Of a stretch of 64,000 bases of DNA, positions 8,565 to 16,754 are shown piece after piece. Position 1 is the first letter of the stretch, and every line of letters starts with the position of its first letter. The DNA comes from Loigolactobacillus coryniformis subsp. coryniformis KCTC 3167 = DSM 20001 (lineage in GTDB: Bacteria > Bacillota > Bacilli > Lactobacillales > Lactobacillaceae). The notes below the pieces were generated by a model. That model had not been told where the DNA came from. It ran no database searches and worked only from the letters and a program-made list of their open reading frames with translations. The DNA lies in assembly GCF_002706425.1 (NCBI RefSeq), contig NZ_CP017713.1:2604001-2668000 (forward strand), written 5' to 3'. The position numbers and the translations under genes were made by a program.

Positions 8565-10007
8565 CATACACCATTAATAGCCTATTTAGTTCTAATAATC
8601 AAGCTCCAAAGACAAATTATTTTGATCCTTTTAGCTCAGTTGGCTGAGATCTTTGCTCATTCACGGCTGCCAAGCGCTGATAAACCGGTATTCAAGCGTT
8701 TTAACCAATTTCAGGTCGATGAGAAAGTCCCACTACTTCAAGCTGATATCGGTTCTAAAGCCCTCGACTACCAGCAGTTGATCGCTGAGTCGCTTGAAAA
8801 GAACGGTAAGCCGATACTGCCAGTCAGGCGGCGTAAACCAATCATCTTTGCGGCGCAAGACTGTCCGCGGTGCTCGGCACCACAGGACTATCTTTACGCC
8901 AATAACGGTGCTGGCGGTCAGCTACGGTGCAAGGTCTGTCAGTTCAAGTTTCAAGATGGTCACGCCGAGAAGAATAAGACGGTCGCTTTACGTTGTCCTT
9001 ATTGCCAGAATCGCCTGAGTATTCACAACCGTCGGACCAGGTTCGACGTCTGGTGTTGTTATAACGATAAGTGCGCTTTTCGCCTTGGTGCGATCGCCTC
9101 AATGTCACCCGCTGAAGTCGCTGACTTCAACGTCCATCCAACTGCCCACAAGGTGCGCTACACTTGGCGAACCTACAACTTTGAACTTAAAGGCATTGCG
9201 CCAGAATCGCCGATCCAAGCACCGGTAGACCTCGATCGGATTCAAGCCAGCCCTGAAGTGCTGGGCTTGGTGCTGACCTATCACATCAACTATGGTCTGT
9301 CAGCGCGGCGAACCGCGGCGATCATGTACGATATTCATGGCGTTAAAATCTCACACCAGACCATCCATAACTACGAAATGGCGGTAGCCGCTGTTGTCCG
9401 GCCTTTCTGGGCGAATTATCCTTACGCACTGTCCGATCAGATTGTTGGTGACGAGACTTACGTGCGCGTGAAAGGCAAGTGGCACTATATCTTCTACTTC
9501 TACGACGCCAAGTGTAAGCTCATTCTCGCCGACTACGTGACCCCTAATCGCACAACCGAATCAGCGGTCATTGCGATCAACCAAGTCCTCCAAAAGATGC
9601 CTCAGATCCCTGAGAAGCTTAACTTCGTCGTTGACGCGAATCCGATCTACCAAGTTGCCCAGATCTATTTTGCACAACAGGGCATCAAGTTTGGCATTCA
9701 CCAGGTTGTTGGTCTTGAAAACAAAGATGAGATCAGTCGTGAGTACCGCTTCTTAAAGCAAACCATTGAGCGCTTGAATCGTTCCTACAAAGAAAATTAT
9801 CGTTCCAGTACCGGCTTTGGCTCTGCCACAGGTTCAGCGAGTTACACGGCACTTTATTCAGCGGCCTATAACTTCTTGCGGCCTCATGAAGCACTGCATT
9901 ACCGCATTCCTGTTGAGTTACCACAACTCAAACCGTTTGAACGAATGCCGGACAAATGGCTGGCGCTAATTGAACTAGCGCAATCTCAATTACCAACTGC
10001 AGCCTAG
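8562..10007 (+). CDS. DDE transposase with N-terminal zinc ribbons
   Basis: Transposase of 481 residues. I choose the GTG at 8562 because AGAAGGA lies just upstream; the open frame extends to 8520 without a better site. Two cysteine clusters follow an N-terminal helical stretch: CPRC...CKVC at about 101-126, and CPYC...CCYNDKC at about 145-171. Next come a helix-turn-helix-like segment (YGLSARRTAAIMYDIHGVKISHQTIHNYE) and the catalytic core: D297 in VGDETYVRVKGKWHYIFY, D358 in VVDANPIY and E403 in TIERLNRSYKENYR. The core resembles IS6-type enzymes, but the protein is about twice the usual length. I cannot assign a named IS. Confidence 0.85.
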   Translation: MHTPLIAYLVLIIKLQRQIILILLAQLAEIFAHSRLPSADKPVFKRFNQFQVDEKVPLLQADIGSKALDYQQLIAESLEKNGKPILPVRRRKPIIFAAQDCPRCSAPQDYLYANNGAGGQLRCKVCQFKFQDGHAEKNKTVALRCPYCQNRLSIHNRRTRFDVWCCYNDKCAFRLGAIASMSPAEVADFNVHPTAHKVRYTWRTYNFELKGIAPESPIQAPVDLDRIQASPEVLGLVLTYHINYGLSARRTAAIMYDIHGVKISHQTIHNYEMAVAAVVRPFWANYPYALSDQIVGDETYVRVKGKWHYIFYFYDAKCKLILADYVTPNRTTESAVIAINQVLQKMPQIPEKLNFVVDANPIYQVAQIYFAQQGIKFGIHQVVGLENKDEISREYRFLKQTIERLNRSYKENYRSSTGFGSATGSASYTALYSAAYNFLRPHEALHYRIPVELPQLKPFERMPDKWLALIELAQSQLPTAA

Positions 10008-10055
10008 TATTCTGCAAAAAAATCAGACTATCTAAGGCTTAATTTGTGTACCCTA

Positions 10056-10215
10056 GAACACATAAAATAGGCAAGGTCCAGTGAGAAGTAACGCTTGAAT
10101 TAAGTTCTTTTCATCCGTGGACAGTGATGCCGTACAATAAACATCATCCCCTCCCTGAACATCCGGTTTTGAACTTGGGTTTCATGGAACTTTAGACGTT
10201 ACCAATTTTAGCAAC
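10056..10215 (-). other. Leader remnant between T-box terminator and IS
   Basis: About 160 bases on the minus strand after the T-box terminator. They contain GGGAGGGG followed by ATGATG and a 15-codon open frame (MMFIVRHHCPRMKRT). It may be a leader peptide, the remnant of a gene removed when the IS region formed, or chance. No known product is recognised. Confidence 0.3.
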
Positions 10216-10517
10216 GAAAAAAGCACTTTCGCCCCAGTATATTGCTATACAAGGGCGAAAGTGCTTTTCCGCGTTACCACCTTAATTTAAATAATCCTTA
10301 CGAATCATTCCTCTTCAAGTGCACCGATCTAAAATCGGTATACTCTAACTCGTTAACGGGAGTGCCCGTTACAACTTTGCCTATGCTCAGCTGTAATTCA
10401 AATCCAAGACCATCTTCAACTGCCTGCTAATGTCACTTTGCACCAATTAGTGACTCTCTTCAAATAGCAAATCAATTTACTCATCTTTTCATTTTGATTT
10501 AATGCTTTATTCGATTG
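10216..10517 (-). promoter_or_regulatory. T-box leader, probable Met specifier
   Basis: On the minus strand the leader shows all T-box parts. Stem I has base helix AAATCAAA/TTTGAATT, a K-turn, lower helix AAGA/TCTT, and a specifier loop with AGTA opposite GAAGATGG. It also has the AGAGAG bulge (10454-10459) and distal loop TTGGTGCAA. A Stem III hairpin AACGGG/CCCGTT follows, then the T-box motif GGTGGTAACGCG (complement of 10270-10281). The terminator is GCACTTTCGCCC/GGGCGAAAGTGC with a U-run (10216-10268). By the usual GAAN-codon-purine spacing the specifier is ATG (complement of 10411-10413), Met; GAT (Asp) one base earlier is the alternative. Uncharged tRNA would favour read-through toward the sulfur amino acid operon, but an IS now intervenes. 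Confidence 0.9.
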
Positions 10518-10523
10518 TTTCAA

Positions 10524-10552
10524 ATTATAATGAGCTACTTTCTAATTGTCAA
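10524..10552 (-). promoter_or_regulatory. Consensus SigA promoter of the T-box leader
   Basis: On the minus strand TTGACA (complement of 10547-10552) and TATAAT (complement of 10524-10529) are both perfect consensus hexamers with a 17-base spacer. Such a strong promoter fits attenuation control by the T-box downstream. Confidence 0.92.
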
Positions 10553-10564
10553 TGACTTTTTTAC

Positions 10565-10615
10565 AAAAAAAACAGGCTAGCACTTAGAATTCGACATCTA
10601 AGTAACTAGTCTGTT
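10565..10615 (-). terminator. Terminator of the secreted-protein gene
   Basis: A long imperfect stem, AACAG-CTAG-CTTAG against CTAAG-ACTAG-CTGTT, ends in a run of eight A on the plus strand, which is a U-run on the minus strand. It separates the gene at 10626 from the T-box promoter. Confidence 0.85.
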
Positions 10616-10625
10616 AGTTTATTGT

Positions 10626-11309
10626 TTATTCATCTACTCGCACGAAAATTCCTAACGGATCAACAATAATCTGGCTAGTATCAGCAGTTTGATAATACAA
10701 AGCAGCACTTTCGCCAGCCGAATTAAGCATATTTACTTGTGGGAGATTTAGCGCCGAATCACTTAGTGACGTTAAGTGGACTTTTTTGTATGACTTAATA
10801 TTTTGCTTATAAATCGGATGACTGGTAGTTTGATTCATACCTTCAAATTGATATAACAGCGGTGAAGTCGTGAATTGTAATGATTTTTTGTCGGGATTGA
10901 TGATTGGCTGGGCGTGAGTCGCCGCATAGATCGTTTTGGCTAAATAATCGCCACTGCGCTGATTATAGGCGGACATGAAGTCTTTCAATTCATACAAACT
11001 GGCAAAATAGCGTAATTGTCCGGTAAAACGATAAAATTTCTGCTCGCTGGTGCCCGTACCGATATAGCTCACCACCATGACGTGGCCTTTATGATCATTA
11101 CTGACCGTTAGCAGTGCCAGTTGTTTGTTTTGATATTGCAAATAGGCTGCTGGAATCTGATAAGTACGATTACGATACCGATAATTCTCAATTTTACCGG
11201 CAAAGGGCGCTTGCTGAGTTGTGACTTTATTTGCAGCATGAATCGGTGTTGGTAATAGCAGTAAGACAACTAGCGCGCTAAATAACCAAGTTAGACGTTT
11301 TAATTGCAT
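10626..11309 (-). CDS. Secreted protein of unknown function
   Basis: 227 residues. The signal peptide (MQLKRLTW, then a leucine-rich core) has a probable cleavage at IHA-AN, so the mature protein of about 200 residues is exported. I recognise no domain. The mature part is rich in Tyr, Gln and Ser, has no cysteine pair, and contains segments such as YRNRTYQIPAAYLQYQNKQLALLTV that suggest beta structure. It has its own terminator and faces away from the aconitase gene. There is no context clue to its role. Confidence 0.7.
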   Translation of the reverse strand: MQLKRLTWLFSALVVLLLLPTPIHAANKVTTQQAPFAGKIENYRYRNRTYQIPAAYLQYQNKQLALLTVSNDHKGHVMVVSYIGTGTSEQKFYRFTGQLRYFASLYELKDFMSAYNQRSGDYLAKTIYAATHAQPIINPDKKSLQFTTSPLLYQFEGMNQTTSHPIYKQNIKSYKKVHLTSLSDSALNLPQVNMLNSAGESAALYYQTADTSQIIVDPLGIFVRVDE

Positions 11310-11532
11310 GATAAATTCCTTTATTTTTAAATTAGCGCACCGCTAAAAAGCAGTGCTGCGGTCTGCATTCATTTTAGCATAATTTTGCTAATGAGAGGCG
11401 TGTAAGCCAAGATTCTGGTTAACATCGATTATGTAACTCACTTTATAATTAACCATTTTTATAGCACTACTTTCACTTTAAATTAAATTTAAATGTGAAA
11501 ATCTTTATTTTCTAACTATTTTATAATTTCGT

Positions 11533-11562
11533 TTGACTTCTATTTTGCAAACCCTTTAAATT
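11533..11562 (+). promoter_or_regulatory. Candidate promoter of the aconitase operon
   Basis: TTGACT at 11533-11538 and TAAATT at 11557-11562 with an 18-base spacer lie about 65 bases before the aconitase ATG, within the AT-rich 319-base divergent gap 11310-11628. I see no riboswitch or clear operator in the rest of that gap, only a small TTAGC/GCTAA repeat near 11376. Confidence 0.45.
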
Positions 11563-11628
11563 AAAGATAACTAATTAATAACTCATTTATTTTTAATCTT
11601 TTGTGGGCGATTTCTAGGAGGTTTAGCG

Positions 11629-14220
11629 ATGACGACTTATCAAGCAACTTTTAAATCAAGTGGAACAACTTATCATTATTACGCGATCAATGACTGGGCA
11701 CAAGCGCACAACTTTGATGTGGCGCGCTTACCCTACTCATTACGGGTTTTATTAGAAATGACGCTGCGCCAGCAAAAGACTGACCCAGCGCCGTTTCTAA
11801 GCTGGCCACAGGCAGATCAAGATATTGCTTTCAAGCCAGAGCGGGTGATCCTACAAGATTTTACGGGTGTTCCTGCTTTAGTCGATCTCGCCGCAATGCG
11901 CAGCCAATTAGTCACTGATGGTGGCGATCCTGATACCATTAATCCCGATGTACCCGTTGATCTGATCATTGATCACTCGGTTCAAGTTGACCGTGCTGGT
12001 GATGCAGCAGCTTTCCAGACCAACATCAAAAAAGAATTTGCTCGCAACCATGAGCGCTATCAGTTTTTAAAATGGGCACAACAAGCTTTCAAAAATCTGC
12101 GGATCGTACCGCCGGATACCGGCATTATTCATCAGATTAATCTTGAATATTTGGCCAGTGTTGTTCGTAGTACAACCCAAAATGGTGAGCACTGGGCCTT
12201 TCCTGACACCGTTGTCGGCACTGACTCGCATACAACAATGGTCAATGCCTTAGGCGTTCTTGGCTGGGGCGTTGGTGGTATCGAAGCCGAAGCCAGTATG
12301 CTAGGCGAACCTTCATACATGCAGATTCCGCAAGTCGTTGGTGTCCGCCTTAGCAATCAATTGCCGGAAGGTGCCACTGCCACTGATTTAGCGTTAACCG
12401 TAACTAAATTATTGCGCGCTCATAACGTCGTAGGTAAATTTGTCGAGTTCTACGGTCCTGGCTTAGCAGCGTTATCGATCGCTGATCGAGCAACGATCGC
12501 CAATATGGCGCCTGAATATGGTGCAACGGCTAGCTTTTTCCCAATTGATCAGCAAACGCTAAACTATCTCAAACTAACTAACCGCAGCACTGAACAAATT
12601 CAATTGATCAGCGATTATGCACACGAAAATCACCTATTCCACGACTCTACTGAACAATGCCACTACTCAGAAACTGAAAGTTTGGATCTGGCCACGATTG
12701 TACCTAGTTTGGCTGGTCCCAGCCGGCCGCAAGATCTTGTACTATTGACCGCATTGAAACAACAATTTACAGATAACCAAAAATTAGCCGTCACCGTAGC
12801 TGATCATGAGTACCAATTACAACGTGGCGACTTAGCAATCGCCGCAATCACCAGTTGTACCAATACATCAAATCCTAGCTTGCTATTGACTGCTGGTTTG
12901 ATCGCACAAAAAGCTTTCGCCGCTGGTTTACAAGTGCCAGCATACGTTAAAACATCCTTTGCCCCAGGTTCAAAAGTCGTAACTGCCTATCTCGCTGCGG
13001 CAGGTTTACAATCGGCGTTGGACCAGCTTGGCTTTAATTTAGTCGGCTATGGTTGCACCACTTGTATCGGTAATTCCGGCCAACTAAAACCAGAAATGCA
13101 ACAAGCAGTAGCTGCCGCTAATTTCCCGATTGCTGCCATTGAATCTGGTAACCGTAACTTTTCTGGTCGGGTTAATCCGCTAGTCAAAGATACTTACCTT
13201 GCTTCGCCGCCATTGATCGTTGCCTACGCTCTAGCCGGTACTTTACGCATTGATCTAGCCACCGAACCGCTAGGCCATGATCGTGCTGGTGATCCGATTT
13301 TTCTAAAAGATCTATGGCCGGCAGCTAGTGAAGTGGATGCCTTGATCCAGCAAACAGTCACCGCTGATACGTTTAAGCGCGAGTACGCTTCATTATTGAC
13401 CGCTAACAAGACTTGGAATGCGTTAGCCGCACCGACTGGTAGTAGCTATGCTTGGCAAGACGACTCAACTTACATTGCGCTACCGCCGTTCTTCCAAAAA
13501 CTAACCCGACACACTGGATTGCCGTATTTAACCAACTTACGAACACTGGCTAAATTTGGTGATTCGATCACGACTGATCATATTTCGCCGGCTGGCTTTA
13601 TTGGTCAAAACACCCCTGCAGGGCAATATTTGCAAGCTCAAAATGTTGCCCCGACAGACTTTAATTCCTACGGTTCGCGTCGCGGCAACCATCACGTGAT
13701 GATGCGCGGCACACTAGCCAACATCCGAATCCAAAATCAGCTCACACCAGAAAAAGAAGGCGGTTATACGCGCTACTGGCCAACTGACGAAATCTTACCA
13801 ATTTTTGATGCTGCCACTAAATATCAGGCCGACGGTACTGGCTTAGTGATTCTAGCCGGTAAGGATTACGGCATGGGGTCATCCCGCGATTGGGCCGCTA
13901 AAGGGGTCAAACTCCTAGGTGTCAAAGTAGTGATTGCTGAAAGTTTTGAACGAATCCACCGGGCCAATTTGGTCATGATGGGCGTTTTACCTTTACAGTT
14001 TGTAGCCGGCGAAAACGCCACTAGTCTTGGTCTTAGCGGTGCTGAATCATTTGCCATCAGTTTCACCGACCACACGGCCCACGTTACTGCAACCGCTGCG
14101 ACCGGCAAACAAACCAAATTTACCGCTAAATTACGTTTCGATACCCCCACTGATATGACTTACTACGAAAATGATGGTATTTTACCACTAGTTTTGCGGC
14201 GAAAAGCAGATTTGGCTTAA
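11629..14220 (+). CDS. acnA: Aconitate hydratase
   Basis: Cytoplasmic [4Fe-4S] aconitase of the AcnA/CitB type, isomerising citrate to isocitrate. 863 residues is slightly short of the usual roughly 890-900. The cluster cysteines are in SCTNTSNPS (about 409) and GCTTCIGNSG (about 475 and 478). DSHTTMVNALGVLGWGVGGIEAE and the swivel-domain GKDYGMGSSRDWAAKG are intact. RBS TAGGAGGTTTAGCG precedes the ATG. It is first in the cluster with citrate synthase and isocitrate dehydrogenase, which together supply 2-oxoglutarate for glutamate. Confidence 0.95.
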   Translation: MTTYQATFKSSGTTYHYYAINDWAQAHNFDVARLPYSLRVLLEMTLRQQKTDPAPFLSWPQADQDIAFKPERVILQDFTGVPALVDLAAMRSQLVTDGGDPDTINPDVPVDLIIDHSVQVDRAGDAAAFQTNIKKEFARNHERYQFLKWAQQAFKNLRIVPPDTGIIHQINLEYLASVVRSTTQNGEHWAFPDTVVGTDSHTTMVNALGVLGWGVGGIEAEASMLGEPSYMQIPQVVGVRLSNQLPEGATATDLALTVTKLLRAHNVVGKFVEFYGPGLAALSIADRATIANMAPEYGATASFFPIDQQTLNYLKLTNRSTEQIQLISDYAHENHLFHDSTEQCHYSETESLDLATIVPSLAGPSRPQDLVLLTALKQQFTDNQKLAVTVADHEYQLQRGDLAIAAITSCTNTSNPSLLLTAGLIAQKAFAAGLQVPAYVKTSFAPGSKVVTAYLAAAGLQSALDQLGFNLVGYGCTTCIGNSGQLKPEMQQAVAAANFPIAAIESGNRNFSGRVNPLVKDTYLASPPLIVAYALAGTLRIDLATEPLGHDRAGDPIFLKDLWPAASEVDALIQQTVTADTFKREYASLLTANKTWNALAAPTGSSYAWQDDSTYIALPPFFQKLTRHTGLPYLTNLRTLAKFGDSITTDHISPAGFIGQNTPAGQYLQAQNVAPTDFNSYGSRRGNHHVMMRGTLANIRIQNQLTPEKEGGYTRYWPTDEILPIFDAATKYQADGTGLVILAGKDYGMGSSRDWAAKGVKLLGVKVVIAESFERIHRANLVMMGVLPLQFVAGENATSLGLSGAESFAISFTDHTAHVTATAATGKQTKFTAKLRFDTPTDMTYYENDGILPLVLRRKADLA

Positions 14221-14292
14221 AATCTGTTCTACAAAATTCAACGTAGCAATAATTTCTAAACACGACCTAAGCAATGTAAAAGGAGGTTCCAC

Positions 14293-15438
14293 ATGGATTT
14301 ACCTAAAGGTTTAGCTGGCGTCGTCATCGCTGACACCGCTATTAGTTCCACGAAAAACGATATGTTGACTTATGCTGGGTACCCGATCACCGAACTGATC
14401 GCCAACAACGTCCCCTATGAGGCAGTTGTTTTCTTACTCTGGCATCAGCGCTTACCGACCAACGCTGAATTAAAGAATTTTCGGGCCGCTCTTTTCGCCG
14501 AAATGGAGTTGGCCCCTGACTTCCTAGACACATTGAAAAAAATTAGCAAGATTCAGCGACATCCGATGAGTTTGTTGCGCACCAGCGTTTCTTTCCTCGG
14601 TTCAACTGAATCTAAGGCAGAAAGTAACGCCACCGCGATCCAAGCTAAAATGTTGATGATCGTCGCCATGATCGTGCGGCTGCGTGCCGGAAAAAAGCCC
14701 TTAAAAGCGCGGCGCAAACTAGACTTTGCTGGTAACTTCGTTTACTTGCTTACCGGCAAAGTACCTAGTGCAGCAGAAAACGATCTGTTTAACAAAGTGT
14801 TGCTCCTGCACGCTGATCATGAATTCAACGCCTCTACCTTTACCGCGCGGGTTGCCGCGTCAACTAATGCTGATGAATATTCCTGCCTAACTGCCGCAAT
14901 CTGTGCGTTAAAAGGGCCGCTGCACGGTGGTGCTAATGAACAAGTTTACTTATTACTGGACGGTATTCGTTCTAGCGGGCAAACAGTCGCGGAATACTTG
15001 GGTAGCCGATTAGCCAATCACGAGAAAATCATGGGCTTCGGTCATCGTATTTACAAGCATGGTGATCCGCGAGCTTTTTACTTACACGACTATGCCAAAA
15101 TAATGGCACAACATTACGATCAAATGGCGCTATTCAATTTAGCTGAAGCAGTAGCTGCCTACATGTGGCAAACCAAGCAGTTGAAACCCAACGTTGATTT
15201 CTATGCGGCGATCATCTACCATTGCCTCGGTGTGCCCCACGATATTTTCACACCGATTTTTGCGGTCAGCCGTACCGCTGGTTGGCTGGCACACATTCGT
15301 GAGCAAAAAGCCGCTAGTTACCTGATTCGGCCTAGCTCACATTACACCGGTGTTTATGATAAAAAAGTGCCTAGCGAGCTGCAATTAAGTGATTTAACAC
15401 CGCGGCCATTTAAACAAGAAGGAGGTGCCGCACTATGA
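14293..15438 (+). CDS. gltA: Citrate synthase
   Basis: Condenses oxaloacetate and acetyl-CoA to citrate. 381 residues is typical of the short Gram-positive type (CitZ). The catalytic segments GPLHGGANEQVYLLL (His near 209) and GFGHRIYKHGDPRAFYL (His near 250) are present, with the C-terminal PSSHYTG motif. RBS AAAGGAGGTT. The stop overlaps the next gene start as ATGA, implying translational coupling with isocitrate dehydrogenase. Confidence 0.95.
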   Translation: MDLPKGLAGVVIADTAISSTKNDMLTYAGYPITELIANNVPYEAVVFLLWHQRLPTNAELKNFRAALFAEMELAPDFLDTLKKISKIQRHPMSLLRTSVSFLGSTESKAESNATAIQAKMLMIVAMIVRLRAGKKPLKARRKLDFAGNFVYLLTGKVPSAAENDLFNKVLLLHADHEFNASTFTARVAASTNADEYSCLTAAICALKGPLHGGANEQVYLLLDGIRSSGQTVAEYLGSRLANHEKIMGFGHRIYKHGDPRAFYLHDYAKIMAQHYDQMALFNLAEAVAAYMWQTKQLKPNVDFYAAIIYHCLGVPHDIFTPIFAVSRTAGWLAHIREQKAASYLIRPSSHYTGVYDKKVPSELQLSDLTPRPFKQEGGAAL

Positions 15439-16688
15439 GCGTAATTACCAAGAAAAATGGCAAGTTGCATGTTCCAGCGCAACCAACGATTCCATTTATC
15501 GCTGGTGACGGTATCGGCCCAGAAATTTGGGCGGCGGCGCAACCCTTATTTGATGCTGCCGTCACTGCGGTTTATGGTGATACCAAAGCAGTGCAGTGGC
15601 TGCCACTACTAGCCGGCGAAGCAGCCTTTAAAGCAACTGGCGAATGGCTACCACAAGCAACATTAGATGCCTTAAAAACTAATTTAGTCGCGATCAAAGG
15701 ACCACTGACTACGCCAATTGGTGGCGGTCACCGCTCCTTAAATGTGACCCTACGCCAAAAATTTGACCTATATGCTTGTTTCCGGCCGATTCATTATTTT
15801 GCTGGGACGCCTTCCCCACTAAAACAACCAGAAAAAACTGAAATGGTGGTTTTTCGTGAAAACACGGAAGATATTTATGCTGGGATCGAGTACGCTCCTG
15901 GTGCAGCTAGCGCCCCCTTACGGCAGTTATTAGCTACGGACCAACAACTTAACAAGGTGCGTTTTCCTGAAGAAAGTGCCTTTGCCCTTAAGCCAATCTC
16001 AAAAAGTGGCAGTCAACGGCTGGTCAAAAGCGCCATCGATTATGCCTTAGCCAATCATTTACCGTCTGTCACCTTAGTACACAAAGGTAACATCATGAAA
16101 CTGACTGAAGGTGGCTTCAAGAAATGGGGCTACGAAATTGCTGCCCAAGATTATGCCGACCAAATTTTTACTTGGGAAACCTATCGCCAATTGGCTAAAA
16201 CTGATCAGTCCGCTGCTGATGCCGCTTATCAGGCTGCGCAGCAAGCCGGTAAATTGATCATTAAAGACGTGATCACGGATAACTTTTTCCAACAGGCGTT
16301 GTTGGCACCGGAACAATTTTCCGTCATCGCTACACCAAATCTTAACGGCGATTATATTTCCGACGCACTAGCAGCCCAAGTTGGTGGCATCGGGATCGCA
16401 CCAGGTGCGAACATTAATTACGTCACCGGCGCCGCAATTTTTGAAGCCACCCATGGCACCGCGCCACAGTTTGCCGGCCAAAATAAATTGAATCCCACTT
16501 CGATCATTTTATCTGGTGCTTTGTTATTTGATTACATCGGCTGGCCAGAAGTTGCCGCCAAAATTCGTCAAGCCGTTGCCACCGCCATTCAAAACAAACA
16601 AGTGACTTGGGATTTTGCTACCAAAATTCCTGGCGCAACACAACTTAGCACCAGCGACTTTGGCCAATATTTGATCGCGCAACTATAA
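15435..16688 (+). CDS. icd: Isocitrate dehydrogenase (NADP-type)
   Basis: Oxidative decarboxylase turning isocitrate into 2-oxoglutarate, 417 residues like bacterial NADP-dependent Icd. Visible motifs are IPFIAGDGIGPEIW, HRSLNVTLRQKFDLYACFRP (substrate-binding Ser/Arg region), VVFRENTEDIYAGIEY, NLNGDYISDALAAQVGGIGIAPGANI and FEATHGTAP. The RBS GAAGGAGGTG lies inside the end of the citrate synthase gene and the frames overlap by 4 bases. A strong terminator follows. No 2-oxoglutarate dehydrogenase is nearby, consistent with a biosynthetic half-cycle. Confidence 0.95.
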   Translation: MSVITKKNGKLHVPAQPTIPFIAGDGIGPEIWAAAQPLFDAAVTAVYGDTKAVQWLPLLAGEAAFKATGEWLPQATLDALKTNLVAIKGPLTTPIGGGHRSLNVTLRQKFDLYACFRPIHYFAGTPSPLKQPEKTEMVVFRENTEDIYAGIEYAPGAASAPLRQLLATDQQLNKVRFPEESAFALKPISKSGSQRLVKSAIDYALANHLPSVTLVHKGNIMKLTEGGFKKWGYEIAAQDYADQIFTWETYRQLAKTDQSAADAAYQAAQQAGKLIIKDVITDNFFQQALLAPEQFSVIATPNLNGDYISDALAAQVGGIGIAPGANINYVTGAAIFEATHGTAPQFAGQNKLNPTSIILSGALLFDYIGWPEVAAKIRQAVATAIQNKQVTWDFATKIPGATQLSTSDFGQYLIAQL

Positions 16689-16715
16689 TTTGTGCATAAC
16701 TTCAGCCACCAAACG

Positions 16716-16754
16716 AAAAGGTGAACCTCGACATTAACGAGGTTCACCTTTTTT
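16716..16754. terminator. Bidirectional terminator between icd and mmuM
   Basis: AAAAGGTGAACCTCG and CGAGGTTCACCTTTT form a perfect stem with an eight-base loop and T-runs on both strands, between two convergent genes. Confidence 0.9.

Larger units (their letters stand above)
8441..10053 (+). mobile_element. IS element with IS6-like end and long DDE transposase
   Basis: About 1.6 kb bounded by GGGTAC at 8441-8446 and its complement GTACCC at 10048-10053; with the outer TA the ends read TAGGGTAC and GTACCCTA. The left end GGGTACTGTCAAA recalls IS6-family ends; the right end inward is GGGTACACAAA, a partial match. I see no 8-base target duplication (left flank AAATTTTA, right flank TAGAACAC), so one junction may have been rearranged. 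Coding sequence and ends look complete. It lies between a T-box leader and the amino acid transporter operon. An outward TTGACA (8447-8452, minus strand) sits at the left end, but I find no -10 at a suitable distance. Confidence 0.8.

Noticed and set aside
10390-10399. ATT, TTA or CAT triplets near TTTGAATTACAGC and CTGAGCATAG as the T-box specifier
   Set aside because: TTTGAATT is needed to close the base of Stem I opposite AAATCAAA, so these triplets lie outside the specifier loop; GAAGATGG faces the AGTA element as required.
12132-12356. Antisense frames within acnA and other long genes
   Set aside because: They are shadows of GC-rich codons in a clearly coding opposite strand, with no start signals or domains.
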